Assembly: GCA_002110485.1 (NCBI GenBank)
Contig: MOWL01000088.1
Coordinates: 1,426,001-1,490,000 of the forward strand
DNA length: 64,000 nt
DNA from: Emergomyces orientalis
Taxonomy: Eukaryota; Ascomycota; Eurotiomycetes; Onygenales; Ajellomycetaceae
Direction of reading: 5' to 3'
The position numbers and the translations under genes are program-made. Shown here one piece after another: positions 24,784 through 36,452 of the stretch (position 1 is the first letter of the stretch; each line of letters starts with the position of its first letter). The notes under the pieces were generated by a model. It made no database searches and had not been told where the DNA came from. It saw only the letters and a list, made by a program, of their open reading frames with translations.

Positions 24784-25657
24784 CACGGAGGCGAGATATG
24801 ATGGTTTGGATGGCTATGACGGGGGCATTGGGCGGAGATATGTATGGCGTCTAGAAATTATCTAATCGTCTAAATGTCTATGGATAGGAATGAAGGAATT
24901 AACGAAGGTGTGGAAATGATAACTGAGCAGCCAAAGAATAAAGTATCGTGGATATAAACAGTTGTGAATATATATTGGCTGGGGGATGTTTATTTATATG
25001 GTCTGGATGCTCATCCGCGGTTCCTTGTTCTCTCAAGCCACGCCAGCTGGCCTTGGGCAGTCATTGGTGAGTTGATGGCCATGCCCAAGAAACTAACCTA
25101 GGTAGCCAAGGGACCCATCTGAGTCTAAAATCTGGGTGGGGAAAGCCGATGTTAGATTCAATGATGGTTGGGATACGGAGAATCGAGTATCTTGGAATTA
25201 TGATACCGATTAATAAATAACACTAACTAAACCCAATTGAAACCCGACATCAATGGAGTGCATGTCAATTTTATTCATGATTTTTTCTTGTCCTCTATTT
25301 GTGATTTATAGAAGGCTTCAAAGCCAGAAGAAAAAAAAAAAAGAACTCCCTGCTATAGATATATATAACTAGGAATATATACATGCTCGTAAACTATGGA
25401 ATAGACAGAGTTGACAGTATGTTATCCGAGGCAAAGAAATGAAGGAAAGAAACAGGAAACGCTATGCTGAAGAGAAAGAAAAACACAAAAGGAGAATAGA
25501 GGATAGAAGAGGAGAACTGCTAGCAAACTTGCAAAGCTACATTTGTGTATCCCATAAGACCAACTCAAAAATAAAGACGAAGCAAAAGAAAAGAAAGGAT
25601 ACCATCATCTCCAACTTGCTAAGGTAGGGTAGTTGATAAACGTTCAGCATAATTATG
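24784..25657. other. Intergenic upstream of Aim6-like gene
   Basis: About 870 bases between the Aim6-like start and the HID1 3' end. AT-rich with short purine tracts (25320-25345, 25440-25600). No gene is seen. Confidence 0.45.
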
Positions 25658-28600
25658 TTAAACATCCCTCACCCTCACACTCCCCGCTTCGCTCTGCCCT
25701 TCCTGCGCTCTGCTTCCGCGCCCACGAAGGTTCAAGTTTCCGATGCGCTGTACAAGATTGCTACCCACCGCATCCACAGCGCCTTTGGGAGCCAGCAATG
25801 TCGGACCCTGAGCAGCCGTTTCCTGCACCTTGAATAATTTGATGGCCGTCCCGTTCCACACCCCGACGGCTCCCGGCGTTGATCCTGATGCGGACCCCAC
25901 TACCATCTCGCTAGCAAATATGAATCCCCATAAGAGTGACTCGTACCAACCAAGGGACAAGGGGGACCATTCGAACAGGTGTACTCGGATGGGTGATGGT
26001 TCGGCCAGGAGTGCATGCATGTGCGGCTCCTCGGCGAATGAGGGGAGGTTGGAGATAAATGTTCTTGCGTCTGGGTTTAGGGACGACTGGAGGGCAGAAG
26101 AGGGGATGTGGGGGGATATTGCGGATATTAGAGTGATGATGGTGTGTAATGGTAGTTCAGGCACCCAAGATTCGATCTAGAAATTTTTGAAGTCAATGAA
26201 TGATCCATCTCTCGACGCAATGCAACATTATAAAGGTCATTACTCACCCATTGAGTTGTAGGAACGAAGCCACCAGAACCAGTAGGAATAGTCGGCGTAT
26301 AGCTATTCAGATTTGTGGTGCTATTTTGCCTCGAGAATGTTACCTGACTCGCCGGCATTTTCCCGCGTGCCTTCTCGGACATTCCGCGAAGTTGGAGCGG
26401 AACATTCTCATCAGTGGCCGACGCGACTGAAGGGGCTCGAGAATTTTCACGGGAAGGAGATTGCGAAGGGGTATTTTGCGGCTCGTGTTCATCTTCATCA
26501 GAATCATCTTCCCCAATAGCAAAAGTGCCATCTTCCGGCACATGGCTTAACGGTCGTCGTCCAGCCCCAGAGCCACGATTGTCGTCTCCGGAATGGGAAA
26601 TGGTCGGGCTCAAAAGGGCGTCACTGGTGCCACCGCTTGAGCTTGCTTTTCTTCGTTGGTTTTGTCTTTCTATTTCTTCTTGTCCACTTTCTAGAGTGAA
26701 GGCACGGAGGGCCTCAAAACGTTTTGTGGACTTCAAAATGGCGTATACAAGCAAAGGGTTTGCTGGTCACGGTTAGTTCATGTCCCATCATATCTTTTTT
26801 TTGGAATTACTTACTGCTATATTGGTGTTCCAGCACAGAGTTAACAAATTCAAGCAAGGAGTGGAGTAGCGTATGGTTGGAATCGTTCGCTAATAAAAAG
26901 CTAGGGGAGGACATTGACACGAAGAGTTGGATGATTTTGGAGCAAGTGGTGGCGGATAGATGTTCACAATATGCACCGATATTGTTAATGATAGCCAACA
27001 AGGCGGGATACACTGCATCGAGTTTTCCCTTACTTGTCGTCAAAAGAGTATGGATGGACTGCAATGCTCAGTTAGGCAAGAATAAACGGGGAATGGCAGA
27101 TGAGGTCACTCACGATGATCAAGAAGTCAGCATACGACCCTCGGAAATTTTGCAGCCGTATACTTTGCGGCAACGTATCCTGGGCTTCGAATTTTTTATT
27201 CAGACTTTTTCCAAAGTTTGGCTCAACACTGAGTGTCTGCAGGACAAATATACACATTTTCACCACACCCAGCTTTGAGGTATCGGTCTTGTACTCAATA
27301 GCATAGAATATGCAAAGAATAACAAAATCATGCGCCCGATCTGAGTCGATTATATATGATCGGAAACGCTTGTTGCATTGTAGTGCCTCCCAGAACAACA
27401 TGATAATTTCTGGCGCCCATTTGACTGATTTTTGGCTACCAGGTAGGTATGACGTCGTGGCTTGCATCTGTCCTCTCATTAGTCACTAAACAGCGCTGAA
27501 TTTTGAAAGCTTAGGGATAAAGCTAACCGGCTGATTGAGGATTCTTGTCATTCCCTCGACTATGAATTGAAAATCCTGCGGGCGGTGTAGGCGGCCATAG
27601 AAGTGGCGATAGTAGTTCTTTGGAGGAGTCCCACGCCCATCTTCAGGAATCGGATAGAGTAGCAGGGCCAGAAGCAACTGTAGGCAATAGATAACAAGAA
27701 TTTGCTTCGGATCTTTCCAGACAACGTGGTCATAGGGTAACCTCCAAGGCGTTGGATTATATTTAATTGTCTATACTCTCAATTAGACAAGGCCTCAAAA
27801 GAAGCAGCTAATGATGTCAGCACTTACTGTGTTTAACAAGGAGCACAGAAGTGACAGAACCACTTGTTTGTCGGGACAAGTTACGAGGTATGTGATGGCC
27901 TTTACTCCTTTAACAGGGAGCAAACCTGAATGAGGTGTTAGTATTGACGCTACAGTGGTATTAACCTGACTGGAAACTTACTCGAAGGCATATACATAGA
28001 CTGGCTTGCCAACGTTAGCAGGAGCCTTAATATCTCGCATCGATTGCTCTCCAATTCTTTATTCGTTCCCATTGCCGTATTGCACCCAACTCCGCTTTGC
28101 CAGATCGAATACGACACTTTCTCCTTCGCATTCGGTATTTTCGGTATAGTAAATCCACTGTAAAACAGTAAATCCACCAAGGTGTCAATGAGCTCTTCCG
28201 CCAATGGTTTGGCATCATAGAAATCATTCCCATGGTCGCGTGGATTTGGCCGGCGCATTTCATCCTCGAGACCAGCCTCATCGAACAATACCTGGGACGC
28301 TAACTGCGCATGCCGATGTTTCCTCCTCCGCTTCCCCCAGAAAAATATCTCCTCCCATGTCTCCAAATTTTCCGATTCGTAAATGAAGGGAAGGATACGA
28401 GTGAGAACACGAATGCAGTTCAGCGCGTCTCGGTCAGGGGCGAGCTCCGGGTCCGGAAATGACGGATGGTTTTTCAGGACGATAAGACGGGAGGTGACTG
28501 CTAATATTAACGTCTCTAAATTTGCTATTGAGGCATCGCGTGTTCGTCGTATATCGGCGGGAGAGAACAGGCTGAAGACATCTTCAGGGGACTCGGGAAG

Positions 28601-28784
28601 TTCCCAGAACTAGAATCGCCAAGTCAGTTTTCCAAATACAAAATCCCTTGACCACCATGATTAAATAGCGACTCTAGGAATTACCCACCCCAGTCCAATA
28701 GGCATCATCGGCAGCAATGCTTGTTTCCTCTGACAGTCTAAAGATGCCTTGTTTAAAGGCCAGTTTGGATTCGGAACCCCCCAT
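25658..28784 (-). CDS. Hid1 / Dymeclin-family Golgi trafficking protein
   Basis: Homologue of animal HID-1 and fission yeast Ftp105, peripheral Golgi proteins needed for secretory-granule or Golgi trafficking. Eight exons: 28689-28784, 27982-28609, 27828-27925, 27528-27770, 27114-27467, 26815-27058, 26248-26762, 25658-26176. They total 2697 nt (898 aa). The start MGGSESKLAF has a Gly at position 2 that could be myristoylated, as in animal HID-1; this is inferred. Typical blocks follow: DDAYW..FWELPESPEDVFSL, LNCIRVLTRILPFIYE, the LLPVKGVKAITYLVTCPDK block, and NPLLVYAILKSTKRFEAL. A Ser/Asp/Glu-rich disordered segment occupies roughly 590-680 before the conserved WVPELPLHTI end domain. It is convergent to no close neighbour. 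Confidence 0.94.
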
Positions 28785-29218
28785 GTCCTTGCGGGGAAAG
28801 CTAACGTGGCGGTCGCTCTATAAACACATGCAAGGGCGTGTGATGGATAATATCGCGGAAATTATAACGTGAAGAAAGCAATCTTAGATGACTGTCAGTG
28901 CGACACACTGGAGAAGCTAGAAATGCCAAAGCGTGTAGGTTGGTACCAGGTTTACTGCTCACGGGCCTGGATGCGCATCACAAGAACTGCCAAGGCCGAG
29001 TAGTTTATTTGGTGAGGGAAAGCCTAACTAGGCGATTCCGCAATGGCTTGGGGCGCAGTTTGGTGACAACCTCCACTTGACAAGTAATACATATTAGGAG
29101 GAAGGAAACTTCTTAAATTGGGAAAGGTAGTAAATGGTATTGGTATAATAATGTAGATATAAAGCTACAATATCCTATCCCATCTATTGGAAAAAGTGTA
29201 AAAAATGAAAAAATACAA

Positions 29219-29259
<41 letters not shown>

Positions 29260-29383
29260 CGAAAAAAAGTCTAAAAAGAAGAGGAACTGATCCACGCCGG
29301 CCCATTCATTCCCATTACGCCTTTTGCTTCAAATTCCGTGCATAGATTCACGCTCATAAATTGCTTCGTCAACCGAGCGTCCA
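28785..29383. other. Intergenic between HID1 promoter and POM34 3' end
   Basis: About 600 bases. It contains the GA microsatellite listed separately and probably the HID1 promoter. No gene is seen. Confidence 0.45.
29224..29256. repeat. (GA)16 microsatellite
   Basis: Thirty-three bases of alternating G and A with no interruption, just downstream of the POM34 stop codon in its transcription direction. Confidence 0.96.
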
Positions 29384-30272
29384 TTAAGGCCTGTAAAAAC
29401 TACTAGTAGGAGACATGGAATGTGTTTTTTCATATAACCATTTGTTGGTGAGGACTGCGTTGGCGCTGTTTCCGTTCCCATTCCCATTCCCGTTTCCGAT
29501 AGGGCTGGGCGTCGAGGGAACTCGCATAACACCCCCTTCCCGCAGGCTCGATCGGCCCAAAGGAGACGGAGACCCGAAACTCTGTCTTCGTCGCATCTCT
29601 TTCGTGCCGTTCCCCATCGCTTTGTGAAATAACGGGCTTGGTGAAGGCGAATATGGCAGCCCCTCTTGAGACTTGCCGGTCGACTGGCTTCCAGATCTTC
29701 CAGAGAGTGGTGAGGGACTTGGGCTGATCGGGCTGGCCTTTCGCGAGCCGGAAGATAATCGATATCTTGGAGGGGTAATGTATTTGGTCCCAGGGGTAGC
29801 AGGCGCGCTGTTACTGGGGTCGAGGCCGAGGAGGGACCGTTGGGAGGGTGTTAGAGGAATGTCGGATAAATCATCTTTTGGGCGATAAAGAGGGTATAGA
29901 GCAACCACGATATTTACAAGAAGGAGAAGGCGGATAGCAAGGAGAACCAAGCCGGGATATGTTGGAATATTGAGAGTGGAGCCCAGCCATAGGGAACTGT
30001 TGTCTTGTTAGCATCATCTGGCAAGTGGCTGGTATCCTTGACATGTGCCATCATCCATACCATTGCCTGAATGAAGTTCCCAAAAATCCGGAAGCTATTA
30101 GACAACTGCCATTCAAGGCGATCTTCTTAATATTCCGGTCTCCGAATGTCGACGCGTTTTGCCTTCGAACAATCTCCTTGAGCTGTGGGTGTCGCCAGGT
30201 ACCCGGAGAGGGTGCGGGAGCCGCCTCATTCCCTTGTAGCCTCGGGGTGGAGGGTAATGGTGGGGGTGCCAT
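29384..30272 (-). CDS. POM34: Nuclear pore membrane protein Pom34
   Basis: Integral membrane nucleoporin that helps anchor the pore in the nuclear envelope with Pom152 and Ndc1. Two exons: 30061-30272 and 29384-29996. They total 825 nt (274 aa). The N-terminus is Pro-rich, then IALNGSCLIASGFLGTSF (first membrane segment), SLWLGSTLNIPTYPG, and LVLLAIRLLLLVNIVVALYPL (second membrane segment). The family signature LTPSQRSLLGLDPSNSAPATPG..YITPPRY follows. The rest is a Ser/Pro-rich cytoplasmic or nucleoplasmic tail with SPSPSPL repeats and a GNGNGNGNGN run encoded by a hexanucleotide repeat. It is head-to-head with the acyl-CoA-synthetase-like gene, 709 bases apart. Confidence 0.9.
29470..29497. 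repeat. TTCCCA-type hexanucleotide repeat within POM34
   Basis: Imperfect tandem TTCCCA/TTCCCG units that encode the Gly-Asn dipeptide run near the Pom34 C-terminus. It is likely to vary in length between strains. Confidence 0.8.
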
Positions 30273-30981
30273 GCGAGCGCCGATTGAAATCAAAGTACAA
30301 TACTGAAAATCAAATACCATCAGGCCATGTTTGCAACCGACGTTATTATGCAAAGGGTGCTGGGCTCTCGGAGGTGGAGGAGTTCACTCACCTTTAAAAG
30401 GAAACTGCTTCACTTACCTATTGATTCTGCACAAATAAATGCCACAGAATCATCGGGTCGCGGAACCCCAGAGATATGTTGTTATTTGTAACTCACGGCC
30501 GCTGACCCGTCGATTGGGTCATGGTTTTTAGTTGTTGCTCTCCGTTGAAGATATGTCAGGATGCTTTTTTGTTTGTTTGCGGGTTATCACAGAAGCCACT
30601 ACAGCCACAAGCGCGATTGCCGAACTTAGCGCCGTCGCCCAACAACCGTTTTACAATCATGATTAAACATCAATAGGGATACTTCACAGAGTTTACACTG
30701 TATTTGATTTCAGCAACGCAATAGACCCTCTCACTCTTCATATCTTCGTCATCTCTAGATTCAGGTTTTCTAGCTTGCGTATTAGAAGTTCAAAACAAAC
30801 AAATCCACGTGACTTAAGATCATCCACTCAGCCTGTTGTAACCTTCATCGACACGCAATTGTTTACTGACGCACTTCTGACCTTCACCTTTTTCGCGCAG
30901 GAATATCGTTCCTTTCAATCTGGAAGAATTCCGGAAATTAAACTTGAGCCCCAATGAAATAGAGCTATTTCGCTTCCAACG
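30273..30981. other. Divergent promoter region
   Basis: About 710 bases between the POM34 start and the acyl-CoA-synthetase-like start, presumably containing both promoters. No gene or RNA is seen. Confidence 0.45.
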
Positions 30982-32908
30982 ATGCCTTCAAGCGACACCT
31001 CCCTGTCCAAAATAGATGTGCTGTTCGCGGACCTTTTCGCTGACTGGAGTACCCATTCAACACTGATAGCCTCACTGATTGCTGTCTTTATAGGGTACAA
31101 GTTAATCTTCTCAAAGGATCCTGATGCGCATCCATTATTTCTTGCCCGACAAGCCGTCAGAGCCCCCATCAGGTTGCCAGGAGAGTCTACCGTTCTCCGT
31201 GCTCATGACGTACCCCACGGCTATCCGCTAAAGACCGGGCTGAACGTGAAGGACCCGGACAAGCCAAAGTGGACAGCAGGGCGCAACGGTGATCTCCGCG
31301 ATATCTGGAGAGCGGCTCTCCGGGGCTCATTGGCGAGCGATGGAGCACCAGCAGGGAAACAAGGGAAATTCTATACCGTGCTCGGGAAGAACGTTGCGGA
31401 ACATAAGCTGGATGATATCTCTCAGGAAATCAATATCATTGGCCAGTACATTTATGAATCAAAGTCGCGAACAGTTGCTATATACCTGCCGGACTCCGTA
31501 GAATCACTCGCTGCTATATTTGGTTGGTTATAAGAGGCTCTCTATTCGTGGCTCGTGTTGGTAATTTTCACTAACAAATACTCTAGCTGGCGCATTTTAT
31601 GGCTTCAAAATCGTTTTAATTCCTCGTATGGTACCCCCCGAAAGGCTCGGGGCATATCTTGCTGTAGTAGGTGCCGACCTCCTCATCGCGGAAGCTGGCA
31701 CATTGGAACCATCTGCATTGTTGCAGGGAGTCCCTTCACTGAAGAGCGCCATTTGGGTTGCAAATCATGGAAGCCGGCATATGGATTGGAGTCAAGTGCC
31801 GGAAGGGATCGGAGGTGATATCGAAGTGGCTGTGTGGCACGAGCTGGTCAAGGACAAGAAGGCCCTTGTAGGAACAGAAGTGCCAGCTACTATTTCCAAC
31901 ACCCCACCACCCCCCATTGTCACTTTCTGGGCCACCTCAGCCGACTCTGGAAATTTTGTCGAGTATTCGCCTGCTGTATGAGATTAACTTTCTTTTTCTC
32001 CCGTTTCACTTCTCCTGTTTTTATCTAATTTATCATGATAGGCCTTGGTGGCCGGTATTTCTGGCTTAGGCTCCGTGCTTCCTCGGGGCCAGCACCTAAC
32101 ATCCTCTGACCTGGTGCTCTCCATCGATTCCCTAGCTCGCTCATACCCCCTCTGCATAATCCTCGCCGCACTGTATGTGAATGCATCCGTCGCATTCAAC
32201 TCCGTCTCTGGCGAACATGTTAATCTCGCCCTTGCAACCGCTGGCATCTCCCCCACCATCATCATAGCCTCTTCCGAAACAATGCAGAAATACTACACAA
32301 AAGAGATGGCCCCCCAAATCGGCCTCGTAGCCAAGTTCGGTCGATTCCTGCAACGACGATCTCTCGATGCTGGTACAATGCCCCGCCAGAAAATACTCAC
32401 CCGGCTCGCCAATTTGGGCCCCACCGCGGAATTATCTCTTGAAAATCTTCGCCTACTCTTTATCTCTCATCGCATTGACACGAAACCGGAGCACCAACTT
32501 ACCTCTGACCAATTGACAGACCTGAGAGTGTTTACCGGCGCGCGGGTTTTATATGCCCTGACTGCACCGACGGTCGTCGGTGCGGTTTGCCAGACAAATG
32601 CGTTTGATTATAGAACACGACTCGGCCGTAACCATTTCGGAGCTCCGTTGAATAATGTTGAGATAAAGTTGGTTTACGACAAAGAGGAGGATGCCAATAA
32701 GGATGGAGGACCCGTCGACGGAAAGGTATGCACATGGCCCTCTCCTCGTCATTAAAAGCAAAAAATCTCTTTGCCGCTTTTCTCCGGTTATTCTGATGCT
32801 GACCAACATAACCAGATATTCGTGGCTGGCCCCGCTGTCATTGGAGGACAGCGTTTCCTGGAAGCCCGAGGATACTTCAATGACGATTGTACACTCTCTC
32901 TATCTTAA
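30982..32908 (+). CDS. Membrane-anchored acyl-CoA-synthetase-like protein lacking key motifs
   Basis: Resembles ANL-superfamily (AMP-forming) acyl-CoA ligases but looks catalytically dead. Four exons: 30982-31522, 31587-31975, 32042-32725, 32816-32908. They total 1707 nt (568 aa). An N-terminal membrane segment lies at about 27-43. The YIYESKSRTVAIYLPDSVESLAAIFAGAFYGF and PGENVNL-like regions match the ligase N-domain. Where the AMP-binding loop (Ser/Thr/Gly-rich, ending Pro-Lys) should be, residues about 292-310 read VTFWATSADSGNFVEYSPA without the glycine pattern or lysine. The second core motif reads LYALTAPTVVGAV instead of a YG.TE-type motif. The protein stops soon after GYFNDD, so the C-terminal lid domain with its catalytic lysine is absent. 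The frame is intact and spliced, which argues for a retained non-enzymatic role rather than decay. Confidence 0.82.
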
Positions 32909-33409
32909 TCTGCCTATCTAAGTAGTTTATACTCACGACCATTTCTGAAGTGTGTTGGAGCGTTTTTCTAGTTCTCTAGTTCGTTATTTTTCTCTTGTTA
33001 CGCCACTATCGGGGAATATAATCTGGATAGCCCCTGTTATTTATTTCCACGGCTACCTTGAATAATATAATGTCATAGTGGAATAAACACCTTTACGTAC
33101 TCCTACTAGAACTCATATGTTCTATCTACACACATTCTCCAGCGACTATTTTGGTGTCAGTCTTCAAATGCTATTAGCGAGTACATGCTAAAGGCAAGGC
33201 AAATGACGCAGGTTGTTGGACACGAGTAGACTTCAGAGCGAATTTGTTAAACGTACATCATCCATTAAAGTTGGCTAACTTCTCTATACCTAGCACATAA
33301 TATAGATATATAAAAGACAAAAATAAGACACTAAAAGAAAAAGAAAAAGTCTAAGGCAATAATTGTTTATGGTACAGACATTCGGTGTTTTGTAAAATCC
33401 GCCGTTCCG
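32909..33409. other. Convergent intergenic region
   Basis: About 500 AT-rich bases between two 3' ends, probably 3' untranslated regions. No gene is seen. Confidence 0.45.
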
Positions 33410-34536
33410 CTAAGCTTGTGTCCCACCAGCTGGCGTTCCCAATTCATTTAACCGTTCCTTGAGAGCCTCGCTCAGCTTCTCATCATTCTTGATTTCCTTC
33501 ACCAGCAGGGCCAGCTCAATCCCATTCCGTACAGAGGGTAGGTCCGCAACATTACGCACATTCTTCTTCGGGTATTTGATGGTATCGAACTTTCCTCGCA
33601 GCACCCATGTGCCCAACAATTTCTCGGCATATGAACGGACATCGCCATGGACGTCTTTGCCCTCAAAAGCGTCAAGGGTACGAGCTGCACTCAATTCCAA
33701 TAGGACACTAATAATATTCGGATGTTGTCGTGGGTCCGGCTTCGTCTTATCCACGGGCGCATGGTCCTCAGAATTCATCAACATGGCAACGTGCTTCGCT
33801 TGTTTCAGCGCCTTCTCAACTTCTGGGCCCTTAAACGCCGCGGACTCAGCTTTGAGATGGAGGTGTGAGAAGAGTAGTTCCGCCAGCATGTAGTCGCCCA
33901 GCGAGAAGCCCGTTCGATGAGATTGCTCTGCACAGTCGATGATGACGGAAGTCATGCCCGCTTCACCCGCCTTGCGCACGATAAATTCCCAGAGGAGGAA
34001 GTTGGGTGTGCGTTTTGAGCTGTGCAGGCCCTTCAGCAGCGGGACGAGGGCGTACCAATCCTCTGGCTCTTTCATTAATTCTATCACACCCCGCACCACG
34101 TTATTACTGGGTGTTTCGCTAAATTTTAAAGGCCGTAGTCTGTAGGGCTCTTCCGTTTCGCCTCGGAGGGTTACGGTTATGGGATTTTGGTCAAGGGTCG
34201 TGGTGGCATCTTCCTTGTATATGAGTCTTCGCTGGGCAGGGTTGAGGAAAGCGGGGATAAAGACACGTTCGCGAAATAGGGAGAGGAGTTCGTCAAGGTT
34301 TTGGGACGATGTTGGTTTGAATGTTGGGATCCACGCTGTGACGATAGGGTTAGTTATTGAGTTTTTCTGGGAGGCTTTCGATGTTTGTATTCGACGTATC
34401 TAGGGGGAACTTTACCTCGTTTATATGTCCCTGAATTAGTGAAATAACGTGACTGAGCTCTCCCTAGACCTGTCGCTTGATTGAGACAGCTCCGACAAAA
34501 GAGCACCCTGTTCATGATGCTCTGCGACATTGTCAT
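33410..34536 (-). CDS. Predicted mitochondrial protein of unknown function
   Basis: I do not recognise a named family. Two exons: 34416-34536 and 33410-34335. They total 1047 nt (348 aa). The N-terminus (MTMSQSIMNRVLFCRSCLNQ and an Arg/Ser/Tyr-rich stretch) has the look of a mitochondrial targeting sequence. Alternative in-frame starts are at 34530 and 34515. The rest is mainly helical and soluble, with blocks such as WYALVPLLKGLHSSKRTPNFLLWEFIVRKAGEAG that suggest an alpha-helical repeat fold, possibly PPR/TPR-like. It shares a 394-base divergent promoter with the bL19m gene, which hints at a role in mitochondrial translation. That link is inference only. Confidence 0.75.
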
Positions 34537-34930
34537 GGATATTGCAACGGGTTTACCAGCACACACCCCTTCTTGCTCTTCAGAAAACGCAGTGGTGGGC
34601 TGCGATCATCCGCAATAACTGCAGCAGGCCCAATTGAGTGCCAATTCCTCCTCGTCGAGTCGTGAGCAGCGATCGATTCGCAAAGAAGATTGGCAGCGCA
34701 GAGTTTAGCTGTTTAGCTATCTGAAGTTGCGATTTATATCGAAATTGTCGCAGAGCCGCAAAAAAGACCACGGCAAGGGTCTTGGCGCTGTGCACGGACC
34801 ATTTCCAGTTCTTTTCCGCTGCCTGAAAAAGGAAGGAAACAGCATCTAAACCATTCAACATATCAAATATCACATACTCACAGATACACACTCGCAGCCT
34901 TATACTCGCACTCACTGCTTAGAGGCGATA
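34537..34930. promoter_or_regulatory. Bidirectional promoter of two mitochondrial genes
   Basis: The 394 bases between divergent start codons must hold both promoters and leaders. No specific factor site is claimed. Confidence 0.6.
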
Positions 34931-35843
34931 ATGGCCGCTCCAATGCCAGCTATGCGGCCATTGGGTTGCTGGAACTCCGTCCGTCGCGGATTGAATGCCC
35001 ACGAACTCGGTCGACGGTTTCTCTACACAGTGTACTCCCCTCCCAAGGAGAAGATCCCGTTCCCTAAGAACCTGCCACAGCAGTTCATGCGTCAGATTCC
35101 AAACCTTCATCGACCTGACAGAGGTATGGTTCTTTCATCCTACGTGTTTCTCCTTAGGCTTTCTGCCTGCTTTCGTGGTTGCGTTTCTGGCAAAATTGAT
35201 CTATGAACACCTACCGATGCTAACATGCTCTTATTCTACTATAGAGGTCGGAAGGAAAATAAAAGTGCCCCCTCCCCCCCCGAGCAAATGCAGAACAACC
35301 AAAGACCCCGTGGCTGCGTTTACGGAGGATCAGCTCGCCATCTACGACCCGACCGGTGAAAGAAAGGCCTTGTTCGATAAACGAAATCCACATAGCGTCA
35401 GAGTCGGGGACGTCCTACGAGTCACATTTAAATCCGGAGACCCATTCGCAGGGGTATGCTTGAATATCCGATCCAGAGGGTTAGACACGTCGTTCTTGCT
35501 GCGGAATAAATTGACGAGGATTGGATGTGAGATGTGGATTAAAGTTTTCAGTCCGAACGTGCAGGCCGTTGAGATTGTACAGCGGACAGAGAAGAGGAAG
35601 AGACGTGCTAGATTGACTTATATGAGGTATTTATTTATTTATTTTATTTTTGTTTTGGCTCTCTTATTTTCGTTTTGCTCTCTTATTTTTGTTTTTGTGA
35701 CCGAAATCCCCTCGTTGGGGCAGATTTCATTAACGTTATACTAACTATTCAAAAGGAAACCGAGACATGATATGGGAAGCGTAGAGGGTATTGTTCGTCA
35801 ATATCTTAGAAATCGATCACAGCAGCAAGGAACAACTCGATGA
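34931..35843 (+). CDS. IMG1: Mitochondrial large-subunit ribosomal protein bL19m
   Basis: Component of the mitochondrial ribosome large subunit, orthologue of yeast Img1 and bacterial L19. Three exons: 34931-35123, 35245-35626, 35756-35843. They total 663 nt (220 aa). The N-terminus is Arg-rich with the features of a mitochondrial presequence. The L19 core begins with the NPHSVRVGDVLRVTF block. It continues through FAGVCLNIRSRGLDTSFLLRN and ends with VFSPNVQAVEIVQRTEKRKRRARLTYMRK. A short basic tail follows. The core length agrees with the family. It is divergently paired with an uncharacterised mitochondrial gene. Confidence 0.93.
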
Positions 35844-36452
35844 GGGCCTGACGCGTGAGATTGGGTGATTGTGGTTGCGGGAACGGTTGTATTATTGTAT
35901 ATTAAACTGTCGTGTTATAGAGTGGCCAAAACTTGTTCATATATTCAATCAAATGTCCGAATAGACTTTTGATTTATAAAATTTCCACTGAAAGTATTAC
36001 CCCCTAGATAGTCGTGTGAATTCAGTTCTCTGCCAAGGGCGAGTACCTCCCCGAATTAGGGTTATTCATTCGCACTACCTATAGAAACCTTCTCAAGATA
36101 GGCAACATCTTGTCAAATCAAGCGGGCACTAGAGATAATGCCTAGGTAGATTCCCCGTAGCATTCTATAACTATGATTCCTTCAACCACGGCGTCGACCA
36201 ATAAGCCTCGTTGTGAACTTTTTCCAAGAAATTGGAAACCGACCTCACTCTGATGTCACAGGTCCTAGGTTTACCAGCGAATATACCCCCCTCCCTGCCA
36301 TTCCCAACAGCGAAAGGATGGCCTTATATAAGGGCGGGACGTAGCGGCCAACGCCTCCTAGTGACGGGTTAAACAATAATTGCCAGATTTGCAGTTAACA
36401 GGTAAATTAATGTGATTACGATATTCTGCAACTATCGCAAGCTTGGAAAATT
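35844..36452. other. Intergenic upstream of zinc alcohol dehydrogenase
   Basis: About 610 bases containing the bL19m 3' region and the dehydrogenase promoter. No gene is seen. Confidence 0.45.
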
